Shown here: positions 36,089-45,557 of the stretch, piece by piece
Layout of the letters: each line of letters opens with the position of its first letter
Position numbering within the stretch: position 1 is the first letter of the stretch
Origin: Pedobacter lusitanus
GTDB taxonomy: Bacteria; Bacteroidota; Bacteroidia; Sphingobacteriales; Sphingobacteriaceae
Direction: 5' to 3'
DNA length: 64,000 nt
Assembly: GCF_040026395.1 (NCBI RefSeq)
Contig: NZ_CP157278.1
Location: 4,898,001 to 4,962,000 of the forward strand
Made by a program: the position numbers and the translations under genes
The notes under the pieces: model-generated
Seen by the model: the letters and a program-made list of their open reading frames with translations, nothing else
Told to the model about the DNA's origin: nothing
The model's database searches: none

Positions 36089-36523
36089 ATGAAAAAGATA
36101 ATTTCTATTTGCCTGATCCTGTTATCAGTCGTTTCTTTAACTGCTTTTGCAACTTCTGCAGTAAGTACACCACCAAAAAATACTGAACCACCGGTAAGCT
36201 ATAATGTCCGTTTTGGTTTTAAACATCTGGATGGCAGTCTGTCAACTACTGGTTATACTGATAGTCCGGGTTTTACTGCAACTAACACAAATACAGGTAG
36301 TGACTTTGAATGTCAGTTGGGTTCTTCGCCTCTGGGAGTTTATCTGCCTTATCAGTTACCTGGAACTATTAATAATCTGCCAGCCGGAACTTATGAGTTT
36401 AATGTGCTGAGAGGTCAGGGAAACTGGACTGGTTATGGTAATGTTATCGCAACACTGTCTCCGGAAATGATCGGTCCTGATGGTTATGTGACTATTTACA
36501 TTCCTATTGCCTGGGAAGAATAA
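36089..36523 (+). CDS. Small secreted protein, unknown
   Basis: A 144-residue protein with a clear signal peptide (MKKIISICLILLSVVSLTAFA). The mature part is Gly-, Thr- and Pro-rich, with one Cys and strand-like segments ending VTIYIPIAWEE. No family recognised. I chose ATG 36089; the frame extends upstream to 36053 without a plausible signal. A 44-bp palindromic terminator follows. Confidence 0.7.
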   Translation: MKKIISICLILLSVVSLTAFATSAVSTPPKNTEPPVSYNVRFGFKHLDGSLSTTGYTDSPGFTATNTNTGSDFECQLGSSPLGVYLPYQLPGTINNLPAGTYEFNVLRGQGNWTGYGNVIATLSPEMIGPDGYVTIYIPIAWEE

Positions 36524-36602
36524 ATAATTAAAACCAAAAATCAATGCAGATCTTTTAGCTTTTACTAAAGCTTAATGAAATCTGATTCTATTTATGCTTA
36601 TT

Positions 36603-36650
36603 AACAAGAAGAGCTGTCAGCATTAATGCTGACAGCTCTTCTTGTTTTGG
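36603..36650. terminator. 44-bp perfect palindrome, terminator
   Basis: Positions 36603-36624 and 36625-36646 are exact reverse complements with no spacer (core CATTAATG). The RNA would form a long hairpin followed by TTGG. It lies about 80 bp past the small secreted gene. Confidence 0.75.
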
Positions 36651-36808
36651 TTATGTCGTTAATGATTAAACCAAAATATTTTTCCGGCTCTGATCTGCCA
36701 GTTCTTAATCTTAATAAGGTTAATGTCTTGTATAACAATAAATTGAGCTATTTTTATTATGTCGACCTAAAATAACTCATTAATTAACCTTTTTAAATCT
36801 AAATTATT

Positions 36809-37222
36809 ATGAAAAACCTATTAAGAACATTATTTGTATTTAGCCTGATTGTATTTGCTGGGTTTACTGCCATTGCGCAAATGCCCAGAGTTATAAGAGA
36901 AGGGACTGGTGTAGCCTGCCAGGCAGACGTTACCGTAATGAGTATGACTGCTGCAAGTACAACCTACAGGTATGAATGGCTAGTGGCACCTGAATCTCAC
37001 GTCTTTCAGATTAACCCGGTTTATCAGTTTAAAGTTCTGGCAACACTTTCAGGTGGTGCAGTCTATGTATATTATGTAACTAAGTCTGCTATTGATGCAA
37101 ATCCAAATGTGTACTATGTGGCTTATCCGCAGGGAGGAGGGACTGCACTGAAATTATATATTAAGAATGATATTCCAGCTTATCCTAATAAAAATCAGTA
37201 TACCTTCCGTTTTCAGCTTTAA
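36809..37222 (+). CDS. Small secreted protein, unknown
   Basis: A 137-residue protein with a signal peptide (MKNLLRTLFVFSLIVFAGFTAIAQ). The mature part is strand-rich with a single Cys and many Tyr, Val and Thr. No family recognised. Single-gene unit with its own terminator; similar in style, but not in sequence, to the gene at 36089. Confidence 0.68.
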   Translation: MKNLLRTLFVFSLIVFAGFTAIAQMPRVIREGTGVACQADVTVMSMTAASTTYRYEWLVAPESHVFQINPVYQFKVLATLSGGAVYVYYVTKSAIDANPNVYYVAYPQGGGTALKLYIKNDIPAYPNKNQYTFRFQL

Positions 37223-37254
37223 ATTGAGAACAATTCCAGAAGGGTCTGCTTATT

Positions 37255-37300
37255 AAAACAAAGAGACTGTATCATAATTCATGATCAGTCTCTTTGTTTT
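37255..37300. terminator. Bidirectional terminator
   Basis: AAAACAAAGAGACTG with an inner ATCAT/ATGAT stem and a matching right arm ending TCTCTTTGTTTT. It separates the secreted gene from the convergent DUF2625-like gene. Confidence 0.8.
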
Positions 37301-37318
37301 AATACTATGCAGATATAT

Positions 37319-38086
37319 TTATTGAGCAGGAGCAACCCCGGCTGTTTTAAGCTCTTTCTGCTTGCTCAGATTAAATTTGAAAAGTTCAGCTGTTGATACT
37401 AATTTTCTTCTGCACTTTTCTATATCAGTTCCCTCTTTTGTCCATAAATAAGGGGAGAAACTATATGACTTATTACCGTCCAGATTCGCAATAAATTTAT
37501 TCCAGGTTGACCATCTCAGGCCTTTGTAGAATTCATTCAGGTCACCATCAAGACAGAAACGAATAAACTCGCTGTAACCAAGACCTAGCGGTTCCCAGTT
37601 CAGGCTGTTGGGAGCTAAATAATAAACGTTTTTCAAATCTTTACCAAAAGCCCCATAATTTATGGCGAAAAAACCACCAGCTGCATCATCAGCAACTAAA
37701 AAATAGTCTGGCTTATCACCATATTCTTCTATCGTTTTTCCTTTATTCCATTCCGGAACAGAGCGATTCAGTCTGGTACTTCCGGATCCTAAGATTCTTA
37801 ACCAGCCATTATCAATCATAATGCCTCCACTATTGTAAATCACTGCGCCTAAAGTGGAATAGGTGGAGACCTGAGTGTTAAACAGGGCATTTTTAGCATT
37901 GGCAGAATCAGCTTCAAGAACCTCAACTTTGTTTTTTGCAGAGTCAATCCATTTTTGAACCAGTGGCCATGCAGGATCGGTCTTGTTGATGAGTTCATCC
38001 AGACTCTGCATCTTATTTTGCGCGAAAACAGTAGTAGAAAGAAGGGTTATGCCAAGAATTAAAAGGCTTTTAAATACACTTTTCAT
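37319..38086 (-). CDS. DUF2625 family protein, secreted
   Basis: A 255-residue protein with a signal peptide (MKSVFKSLLILGITLLSTTVFAQ) followed by a domain matching DUF2625: ELINKTDPAWPLVQKWI, GGIMIDNGWLRILGSG, FLVADDAAGGFFAINYGAFG and WEPLGLGYSEFI. Most members are cytoplasmic; export here is a variation. Function unknown. Confidence 0.75.
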   Translation of the reverse strand: MKSVFKSLLILGITLLSTTVFAQNKMQSLDELINKTDPAWPLVQKWIDSAKNKVEVLEADSANAKNALFNTQVSTYSTLGAVIYNSGGIMIDNGWLRILGSGSTRLNRSVPEWNKGKTIEEYGDKPDYFLVADDAAGGFFAINYGAFGKDLKNVYYLAPNSLNWEPLGLGYSEFIRFCLDGDLNEFYKGLRWSTWNKFIANLDGNKSYSFSPYLWTKEGTDIEKCRRKLVSTAELFKFNLSKQKELKTAGVAPAQ

Positions 38087-38185
38087 TGAAATAGAACTTA
38101 TCTTCTCAAAGATAGGATGATAAACTGAAATTAATCCAAAAAATTGATAAGTGCTTATTATAGTGTGATTCTTGTGAAGAACTGG

Positions 38186-38193
38186 TATATTTG
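38186..38193 (+). promoter_or_regulatory. -7 element TATATTTG before the 38202 gene
   Basis: An exact TAnnTTTG match ending 8 bp before the ATG. No clear -33 element. If used, the transcript would have almost no leader. Confidence 0.4.
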
Positions 38194-38201
38194 CCGCAAT
38201 T

Positions 38202-38519
38202 ATGGGTTACGCAAAAGAAAGAGGAAAGCTTGAAAAGCTATTAAGAATAGTTGGTTTAAATACTTATGACGAGAAAAGTTTTGCTGCTCTCGTTGATACG
38301 CATGAAAAATATTCTCATACTGTCAGAATATTGAAAAATAAAGAACCAGAGACATTTGGTGATTTATATAAAAATGAGTTGGAAGAAGTGAAAATCAGTA
38401 GAAAAGCTGTTAAGGATGCTGATTCAGATGAGACTCGTCAGAGTACCTTTATCGCTTATAAAGAGACACTGTTACGTGCTTTAAATAATACTATTCAGGC
38501 TACAAACGAAACGTTGTAG
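38202..38519 (+). CDS. Small helical hypothetical protein
   Basis: Not recognised. A 105-residue, charged, helix-rich soluble protein (KERGKLEKLLRIVGLNTYDEKSF...). It has its own -7 promoter element and a strong terminator, which supports it being a real single gene. Confidence 0.6.
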   Translation: MGYAKERGKLEKLLRIVGLNTYDEKSFAALVDTHEKYSHTVRILKNKEPETFGDLYKNELEEVKISRKAVKDADSDETRQSTFIAYKETLLRALNNTIQATNETL

Positions 38520-38607
38520 TAATTAATCGTATTTCGGTTGATTGATAAAATATATAGCTGATTAGAAAGATAATCAAGGCTGATCAGGTTTAACAAATCA
38601 TAGAATG

Positions 38608-38646
38608 GGGCCATATCATTAAATAAATGATATGGCCCTTTTTTTT
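38608..38646 (+). terminator. Strong terminator
   Basis: GGGCCATATCATT / AATGATATGGCCC (13 bp) around a 5-nt loop, followed by eight T. Confidence 0.88.
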
Positions 38647-38733
38647 ATGGAATGCTTATAGAATTAGCATCCATACTATAAATAAGCCGGAGGCTATTTT
38701 ACGGTATGGTATTCACTTCTAAATTCTAAAGCA

Positions 38734-39555
38734 ATGTTAGGTTCAAAAATCGATTTATTTGGCAATGAGTGGCTTGATGTAGTATTTGATAAAAAAAACA
38801 AAAGCTACGGCGCATATATGCTTCGCAGACAGAGTGATTCAGATACGGTTAAAGCACTTTTTATTGCAGGAACACTTTTTATCCTGCTTTTTTTATCTCC
38901 CAGAATTATTAGTTTGATTAAAGGGAGCAGTTCTGTAGAGGATGTTCAGGAACAAAAAGTTGCTGTGACTATTCAGCCTCCTCCCGCAGTTGATCCCAAA
39001 ACTCCGCCACCGGCTGCGGTTGAGCCACCTAAAGCGAAAGAGAATACGCTGAAGTTTCCGCCGCCAATAGTGGTTGATAAGGTAGTTAATGAAGACCCGC
39101 CACAAATTAAGGAGCTGGAGGTTGCAACACCAGGGCAGAAAACCATAGTAGGTGAACCTGATGGAGAAATTGTTGTCACTGGTCCTACCGGCGAGGGGGT
39201 AAAAAGAGCTGCTATGGTTGAGGATAATACTATTCATACTGAATTCGCAGCTCTTGAAGTTCAGCCCATGTTTCCTGGCGGAATAAATAAATTCTATGCC
39301 TATCTTTCAAAAGCTATCAGATACCCTGCAATGGCCCAGGAGAATGGTGTACAGGGCAAAGTGTTTATGTCTTTTATTATTGAAAAGGACGGTAGCCTTA
39401 CTGATATTAAAGTAGAGAGAAAATTAGGTGCCGGTACGGATGAAGAAGCCATACGTGTATTGAAAGCCAGTCCGCACTGGTTACCCGGAATTCAGAATGG
39501 TAATAAGGTTCGTGTAAAGTATAATATTCCCATTAGTTTCGCTTTATCTCAATAA
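38734..39555 (+). CDS. Energy transducer TonB
   Basis: Links the inner-membrane proton-motive complex to outer-membrane receptors. The 273-residue product has the Bacteroidota N-terminus (WLDVVFDKKNKSYGAYMLRR), one membrane segment (about 45-62), a Pro-rich stretch (about 80-125) and a C-terminal TonB domain with YPAMAQENGVQGKVFMSFII. No exbB or exbD is adjacent. Confidence 0.9.
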   Translation: MLGSKIDLFGNEWLDVVFDKKNKSYGAYMLRRQSDSDTVKALFIAGTLFILLFLSPRIISLIKGSSSVEDVQEQKVAVTIQPPPAVDPKTPPPAAVEPPKAKENTLKFPPPIVVDKVVNEDPPQIKELEVATPGQKTIVGEPDGEIVVTGPTGEGVKRAAMVEDNTIHTEFAALEVQPMFPGGINKFYAYLSKAIRYPAMAQENGVQGKVFMSFIIEKDGSLTDIKVERKLGAGTDEEAIRVLKASPHWLPGIQNGNKVRVKYNIPISFALSQ

Positions 39556-39558
39556 AAA

Positions 39559-39597
39559 ATCAAAGGCGGTATCATCTGAAATGATACCGCCTTTGAT
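39559..39597. terminator. Bidirectional terminator after tonB
   Basis: ATCAAAGGCGGTATCAT with a perfect 17-bp complement around a 5-nt loop, beginning 3 bp after the stop. It also faces the convergent GNAT gene. Confidence 0.8.
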
Positions 39598-39634
39598 ATA
39601 GTGACCTGGCCTGAATAGCGACCGACTGTTGTTG

Positions 39635-40135
39635 TTAAATTTTAATTCCCAGTATTTTAAGGCTTTTTTCTTCGCCATCAAGTACAGCTACCTCGGGTAA
39701 TGTACCCCAATCTTCAAAACCAAAATGCCTGAATAGTTTAAGACTGGGCTCATTATGAGCGAATATGAATCCCAAAATAGTTTTGATCCCGAGTCCGGGG
39801 CATTGACTTAATGAATAGGCAAGTGTCTTTTTACCCATTCCTTTGCCACGCTGGTTTTCATCGAGATAAATGCTTATTTCTGCTGTTTCGCTATAAGCGG
39901 GTCTGCCGTAAAATGCGCGGAAACTTATCCAGCCTGTAATCTGATTCTTTTCATCTTCAATTACCCAAAGCGGATGTTTTTCCGGTGTATGGGTTTCAAA
40001 CCATTGTATTTTGCTTTCTACACTTACTGGTTCAGTATCAGCAGTGACCATTCTGGATGGTATTGTTGAATTATATATGTTGACTATAGATTCCAGATCT
40101 GAGAATGTAGCGTTTCTGTAGTTTACTTCTGACAT
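39635..40135 (-). CDS. GNAT N-acetyltransferase (phosphinothricin acetyltransferase-like)
   Basis: A 166-residue acetyl-CoA-dependent acetyltransferase. It opens VNYRNATFSDLESIVNIYN, as in the PAT/Bar-like branch, has the acetyl-CoA loop ENQRGKGMGK and a C-terminal NEPSLKLFRHFGF. The substrate is likely an amine of a small molecule. Single-gene unit. Confidence 0.85.
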   Translation of the reverse strand: MSEVNYRNATFSDLESIVNIYNSTIPSRMVTADTEPVSVESKIQWFETHTPEKHPLWVIEDEKNQITGWISFRAFYGRPAYSETAEISIYLDENQRGKGMGKKTLAYSLSQCPGLGIKTILGFIFAHNEPSLKLFRHFGFEDWGTLPEVAVLDGEEKSLKILGIKI

Positions 40136-40399
40136 TTTTTTGATGTACGGCGTTAATATTTGCCTAATTTATATTTTTTACAGAATTGTGGACGGATTTT
40201 ATTTGAAAAACTGTGGTTTTTAGGTGATGGACTACTTATTTATTCTGTTTTGTGGCTTTTTATGTGTGTTGCTTTAACAAAATCATTGAATGTTTAGCTA
40301 AATGGGATTAAAGACTACAGGAGCATTTATTATTATATTGGTCTGGAATAAAGGTGGGATTCCATTCTTCAGAACCCACCCGATAATAATAGCCGGGAT

Positions 40400-42766
40400 A
40401 TGATCAAGTATACATTAAGTCTGCGGGTGATGCTGTTCACCTTTCTTTGTTTATTGCTGAATAATATAAGTTTGGCGAAAGATATATACGTTTCCCGTAA
40501 TGGAAACGATACTTATCAGGGGACTAAAGAAAAGCCATTCGCAACTTTAAAAAGGGCTCAGATAGCAGTAAGATCAATAAAAGGGGCTGTTGTAGTTTAT
40601 ATCCGTGGTGGTACGTATTATTTAACTGCTCCAATTATTTTTACTGACAAAGACTCAAGAGAGGAAGGAGCAGCTGTAAGCTATACAGCTTATCCGGGTG
40701 AAAAAGTGGTGATAAGCGGAGGTGTGCCATTAAAGCTGAAATGGGAAAACTATCTTAATGGTATTAAAAGAGCAAGGGTTAATCAGAACATAGAATTTGA
40801 CCAGTTATTTGCCGGCGGCTCTCAGCAACGTATGGCCAGGTATCCAAATTATAACCCAAAGATCAGATTTTTTGGGGGTTATGCAGAGGATGTAATGAGT
40901 CCTGAAAAGATTAAACAATGGAAAAATCCCGAAGGAGGATTTATTCATGCCCTGCATAAGCATGAGTGGGGTGGTTATCAGTATAAGATTTTAGGAAAGG
41001 ATGATAAAGGCGGATTAAAGCTGGAAGGAGGATTCCAGAATAACAGGCAAATGGGGATGCACGACAAATACCGTTTTGCTGAAAATATCTTTGAAGAACT
41101 GGATACTGTGGGCGAGTGGTACTATAATAAAAGTGACCGGCTGCTTTATTATTATCCACTGAATAATACTGATTTAAATAATACTTTGATAGAAGTTCCG
41201 CAGCTGAAAAGTATCTTTGAATTCCGCGGAAGTGCCAGTAATCCTGTAAAGAATATCAGTATAGAAGGATTGGAATTAAAACATACTTTACGGACATTCA
41301 TGGAGACGAAAGAACCTCTGCTACGCAGTGACTGGACAATATACAGAGGTGGAGCGGTGATAATGGAAGGAGCAGAGCATTGTGAAATCAAGAATTGTTT
41401 GCTCAATACTGTTGGTGGAAATGCCGTGTTTATGAGCAATTATAACCGGTATAATAAGGTTTCAGGTTGTCAGATTGCTTACGCAGGTGCCAGCGGTGTA
41501 TGTTTTGTTGGTGATCCGAAAGCGGTAAGATCTCCGGTTTTTGAATATAATCAATTTATTTCTTTTAATCAGCTGGATACAGCGAGAGGACCAAAAACAA
41601 ATAATTATCCTGCTGATTGCCGTGTTGAAAATACGCTGATGTATGGTTTGGGACAAGTGGAAAAACAAATTGCTGGTGTGGAAATTTCAATGGCAATGGA
41701 CATTACAGTAAGTCATAATACAATTTATGATGTTCCCAGAGCAGGAATAAATGTCAGTGAAGGAACCTGGGGTGGACATAATATTGAATATAATGATGTA
41801 TTTAATACAGTTTTGGAATCGGGAGATCATGGCGCTTTTAATTCTTGGGGAAGAGATCGTTACTGGCACCCTGATTATGCCGTAATGTCGGATATCGTGA
41901 AGCGCAATCCGGAATTAATAACTGCTGATGTGGTTAAAACAATCACACTCCATGATAATCGGTTCCGTTGTGACCATGGCTGGGATATTGACCTGGACGA
42001 TGGTTCTGGTAATTATCATATTTATAATAATGTATGTCTTAACGGGGGGCTTAAATTGCGGGAAGGATTTTACAGAACCGTAGAGAATAATATTATAATC
42101 AATAACTCTTTTCATCCGCATGTCTGGTTTAATAATAGCGGAGATATTTTTAGAAATAATATTGTGACCAGGGGTTATTTCCCTATCAGAATTACCGATT
42201 GGGGAAAACAAGTGGATTTCAATTTGTTTCCTGATCATGAAGCTCTTGCCGAAGCACAAAAAGCAGGTACAGATTTACATTCAGTAGCCGGAGATCCGGA
42301 ATTTGTTAACCCTGTGAATGGTGATTATCGTGTTGAAAAAAGCTCTCCGGCGCTTCAGTTGGGTTTTAAGAATTTCCGAATGGATGAATTCGGGGTTACT
42401 TCTCCAGCCTTGAAAGCTATAGCGCATCGGGTTAATATACCAGCACTAACCGAAGTAAAAGAGCGTGGACAGCAGATTTATGAATTTTTGGGTGCAAAAA
42501 TAAAGGACCTGAATACTCTGGGAGAGCGGTCAGCTACCGGAATGGCCGAAGAAACTGGAGTACTGATTCTGGAAGTGCCGCAAAGCAGTATACTCTACGG
42601 TAAAATCCTGCCAAATGATGTAATTCTGAAATTAAATGAATTGCCTGTCCGTAACAGAAAGGACTTACTCAAAATACAAATGGGGCTGCAATATAAGTCT
42701 GAAGCGAATATTGATCTGTTTAGAAACCAATCTATGAAAAAAATCATCATTCCATTGATTAACTGA
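40400..42766 (+). CDS. Secreted right-handed beta-helix protein with C-terminal PDZ domain
   Basis: A 788-residue exported protein. The signal peptide is followed by a DUF1565-type start (DIYVSRNGNDTYQGTKEKPFATLKRAQ), then a parallel beta-helix (about 250-640, with repeated N-N-I-I and H-N-T-I turns) as in polysaccharide lyases and hydrolases. The last 90 residues are PDZ-like (GKILPNDVILKLNELPVRNRKDLL). A glycan-active enzyme is likely. The PDZ ending is unusual and could recruit a protease or a partner. Confidence 0.82.
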   Translation: MIKYTLSLRVMLFTFLCLLLNNISLAKDIYVSRNGNDTYQGTKEKPFATLKRAQIAVRSIKGAVVVYIRGGTYYLTAPIIFTDKDSREEGAAVSYTAYPGEKVVISGGVPLKLKWENYLNGIKRARVNQNIEFDQLFAGGSQQRMARYPNYNPKIRFFGGYAEDVMSPEKIKQWKNPEGGFIHALHKHEWGGYQYKILGKDDKGGLKLEGGFQNNRQMGMHDKYRFAENIFEELDTVGEWYYNKSDRLLYYYPLNNTDLNNTLIEVPQLKSIFEFRGSASNPVKNISIEGLELKHTLRTFMETKEPLLRSDWTIYRGGAVIMEGAEHCEIKNCLLNTVGGNAVFMSNYNRYNKVSGCQIAYAGASGVCFVGDPKAVRSPVFEYNQFISFNQLDTARGPKTNNYPADCRVENTLMYGLGQVEKQIAGVEISMAMDITVSHNTIYDVPRAGINVSEGTWGGHNIEYNDVFNTVLESGDHGAFNSWGRDRYWHPDYAVMSDIVKRNPELITADVVKTITLHDNRFRCDHGWDIDLDDGSGNYHIYNNVCLNGGLKLREGFYRTVENNIIINNSFHPHVWFNNSGDIFRNNIVTRGYFPIRITDWGKQVDFNLFPDHEALAEAQKAGTDLHSVAGDPEFVNPVNGDYRVEKSSPALQLGFKNFRMDEFGVTSPALKAIAHRVNIPALTEVKERGQQIYEFLGAKIKDLNTLGERSATGMAEETGVLILEVPQSSILYGKILPNDVILKLNELPVRNRKDLLKIQMGLQYKSEANIDLFRNQSMKKIIIPLIN

Positions 42767-42815
42767 TGCTGAAGAACTCATGAAACTGCGTAAGGGTGAG
42801 TAGATAGTTGGTTCG

Positions 42816-42856
42816 AAAAAAAAGGGAGTGTAGTCTACTTACACTCCCTTTTTTTT
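42816..42856. terminator. Bidirectional terminator between convergent genes
   Basis: A8GGGAGTGTA and its complement around a 7-nt loop, with T8 at either end. It overlaps the stop codon of the multicopper oxidase gene. Confidence 0.88.
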
Positions 42857-45086
42857 AGTAGGTGATGGTCATTCCACCTCCATAACCCATATCACTGTCA
42901 TAGTGTGTGGATAAAGAGAAATATTTGGTTATAGTATAGCGGAAGCCGGCCATATACTCTCTGTCTGTATTACCTGAAAGATTTAATCTCAGTCTGTTGG
43001 TGATAGGGATGTCCTCACGTTTCAGCTGGAAACGTAATTTTCCTTTGCTGTCCAGTCTTGCTTCAGCAGTGACCAGCATTGGCAGGGTATATTGCATACC
43101 CACAACAAAAGCTTTTCTGTTTGACTGATTGGTTTGCTGCCCGAACATATTTTTCTCATGTTCATTTTTTCTGCTGTTATAATGATAATCAAAACCAATA
43201 AATGGCATGAACCACTGCATTTTACCTATGTATTTTCCAAAATACGTTTCGCTTTCAAAACCATGTTTTGCATTCAGCCCCAGTCTCCATTCAGTTGAAA
43301 TGCTGTAACGGGTATTTGCCAATCGGGCAGTACCATCACTACCATTGCTTTCCAGACCTATGTTTGCCATCAGGTACATTTTCCTGTCATCGCTATATAG
43401 TTTCTGTAGTGCAGCCTTCGGATCCGGGATCTGAAGATTGGCAGGCGAGTTTTCATAACTGAAGATTCTACCCATTCCACTCATCATGTGATACAGGATA
43501 TGACAATGGAAAAACCAGTCGCCACTTTCGGTTGCGGCAAATTCTATGGTGTCAGTTTCCATTGGCATAATATCAAGCACGTTTTTTAAAGGTGCATATT
43601 CGCCCTGCCCATTCAGTACGCGGAAATCATGTCCGTGTAAATGCATAGGATGGCGCATCATCGAGTTATTATAGATTACAATCTTTACATTTTCCCCTTT
43701 TTTGATCAGAATTTTATCAGTCTCTGATACTGTTTTATTATCGATTGTCCAGACATAACGATTCATATTTCCGGTAAGCTCGAAACGTAACAACCTTTCA
43801 GGACCTTTTCTTAAAGTGGTTTTTTCAGTTGCCTTTAACATTCCATAATTAAGGGTAACCAGGTCAGGCTTGTCGTCCATATCCATTTTATCGTCCATCT
43901 CATTTTTACCTGTCTTAACCGGAACAGCAGTTTTTTTCTTTCCATAATTATCTCCGGTAATTTCCGGGTACATTACAGCATTCATATCCATTTGCTGATT
44001 ACTCATTTCCATGCCCATAGGCTTCATGTCGCCATTCATTTTCATCATGCCGTTCATCATTTTCATCCCTTCAAAGTATTTTAGTTTCCCTAAAGGTTTA
44101 GCAGGGACTTTGGTGCCACTGCCAAGCCATAAAGAAGTGGAACCTGTACGATCTTCAGCAGTGGATAAGAATTCGTAACTCTTGTTCTCAGGAAGAGTTA
44201 CAATGACATCATAAGTCTCTGAAGGAGATATAAGCAGGCGGTCTACTTCTACAGGTTCGACATCATTACCATCATTGCCTACAACGGTGATTTTGCCGCC
44301 TGAATAAGTTAACCAGAAATAGGTGGAAGAAGCCCCGCCAACAAGACGCAGTTTTACTTTGTCTCCGCCTTTAAACTGAGGTTGCTCAGAAGTCTGCTGA
44401 CCATTGGTTAAGAACTTTTCATAATAGACATCGCTCACGTCCATAGCATTCATCCTTTTCCATTCATTGGCGATTTTGGTTTTAAAATATCCTTTTTTTA
44501 CTGCTTCGGCATATCCCTGTGTAGTTCCTTTACGGATAGCAAACCAGTCATTTGCATTGTGAAGTGAACGTTGTACTTCTTCAGGATTCATATCTGTCCA
44601 GTCACTCAGTACTACCGGAATAGCAGGGATAGCCGGTTCATCTTTCTTATTGAAAATTAATGCACCGTACATCCCGCTTTGTTCCTGCAGCATAGTGTGA
44701 CTATGATACCAGTAGGTCCCATTCTGAATAACAGGGAATTTGTATAAAAAGGTGGAGTGCGGTTTAATAGGCATCTGCGTCAGAAAAGGAACACCATCCA
44801 TGTTATTAGGCAGGAATACCCCATGCCAGTGGATAGATGTTTCCATGTTCATCAGGTTGTGAACATAAATTTCTGCTGTATCACCTTCGGTGAAGATTAA
44901 TGCCGGGCCTGGAATACTTCCATTAACAGCCATGGCCATTTTTGGCTTTCCCGAGTAATTTACTGTAGTGTCATTCACATAAAGATCATAGCGGACAACT
45001 TTTGGCTGATGCTTGTTTTCACGGTTTTGCGCGGAGGCAAAGCTGTATATGCTCATGAATAATATATAGATGATTAATTTCTTCAT
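42855..45086 (-). CDS. Multicopper oxidase fused to a CopB-like beta-barrel
   Basis: A 743-residue secreted protein. Residues 1-20 are a signal peptide. Residues about 25-580 form a CopA-type multicopper oxidase with HWHG (86-89), HSH (128-130), HPMHLHGHDF and the type-1 site HCHILYHMMSGMG. A Met-rich insert (about 345-385) would bind Cu(I). From about residue 590 the sequence becomes strand-rich (WFMPFIGFDYHY, GFRYTITKY, GMTITY end) like the outer-membrane protein CopB. It probably oxidises Cu(I) at the outer membrane. Last gene of the copper operon, 2 bp after its neighbour. Confidence 0.88.
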   Translation of the reverse strand: MKKLIIYILFMSIYSFASAQNRENKHQPKVVRYDLYVNDTTVNYSGKPKMAMAVNGSIPGPALIFTEGDTAEIYVHNLMNMETSIHWHGVFLPNNMDGVPFLTQMPIKPHSTFLYKFPVIQNGTYWYHSHTMLQEQSGMYGALIFNKKDEPAIPAIPVVLSDWTDMNPEEVQRSLHNANDWFAIRKGTTQGYAEAVKKGYFKTKIANEWKRMNAMDVSDVYYEKFLTNGQQTSEQPQFKGGDKVKLRLVGGASSTYFWLTYSGGKITVVGNDGNDVEPVEVDRLLISPSETYDVIVTLPENKSYEFLSTAEDRTGSTSLWLGSGTKVPAKPLGKLKYFEGMKMMNGMMKMNGDMKPMGMEMSNQQMDMNAVMYPEITGDNYGKKKTAVPVKTGKNEMDDKMDMDDKPDLVTLNYGMLKATEKTTLRKGPERLLRFELTGNMNRYVWTIDNKTVSETDKILIKKGENVKIVIYNNSMMRHPMHLHGHDFRVLNGQGEYAPLKNVLDIMPMETDTIEFAATESGDWFFHCHILYHMMSGMGRIFSYENSPANLQIPDPKAALQKLYSDDRKMYLMANIGLESNGSDGTARLANTRYSISTEWRLGLNAKHGFESETYFGKYIGKMQWFMPFIGFDYHYNSRKNEHEKNMFGQQTNQSNRKAFVVGMQYTLPMLVTAEARLDSKGKLRFQLKREDIPITNRLRLNLSGNTDREYMAGFRYTITKYFSLSTHYDSDMGYGGGMTITY

Positions 45087-45088
45087 TT

Positions 45089-45553
45089 TTAATTTATTAA
45101 TGAAAGGCTGTCTTTCGTTTTTTCAATCCAGCTGATCACTGATTTTTTATCGGTTTCAGTTAGTTTAGCATTTTTGTGGATCAAAGTATAAGCTGTAAGA
45201 GGCATCTTTTTATCCTGGATACTGTTAATGATGGCTTTTAATTTACTTTGTTGTCTGCGTCCTGAATAGCTGCCGAACTCACTGAAATTCAGTTCTTTTT
45301 TACCCTGGTTAATATGTGATGTCATCCAGCTGTTTACGGGCTGTATACGGGCATACCAGGGGTACCGGGTATAGTCACTGTGACAATCATAACAGGAGTT
45401 TTTTAAGACCGCCTGTACCTTTGGAGGTACAGGGTAGATCCTGGTTATATCAGTGGCTTTAATCCGGCTATCCTGGTCGTAAGTTCGGGGGATAAACTGC
45501 ATAGCTATTACAGCTATTAATATTACAGTTATTATCCATTTCATCCGGTTCAT
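45089..45553 (-). CDS. Haem-binding domain protein (single CxxCH)
   Basis: A 154-residue protein with an N-terminal membrane anchor and one haem-attachment motif, CYDCH, in the context NSCYDCHSDYTRYPWYARIQP, typical of the periplasmic haem-binding domain found in Bacteroidota. It may carry electrons to or from the multicopper oxidase encoded 2 bp downstream. It follows DUF3347 protein 2 by 4 bp. Confidence 0.85.
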   Translation of the reverse strand: MNRMKWIITVILIAVIAMQFIPRTYDQDSRIKATDITRIYPVPPKVQAVLKNSCYDCHSDYTRYPWYARIQPVNSWMTSHINQGKKELNFSEFGSYSGRRQQSKLKAIINSIQDKKMPLTAYTLIHKNAKLTETDKKSVISWIEKTKDSLSLIN

Positions 45554-45557
45554 AAGC

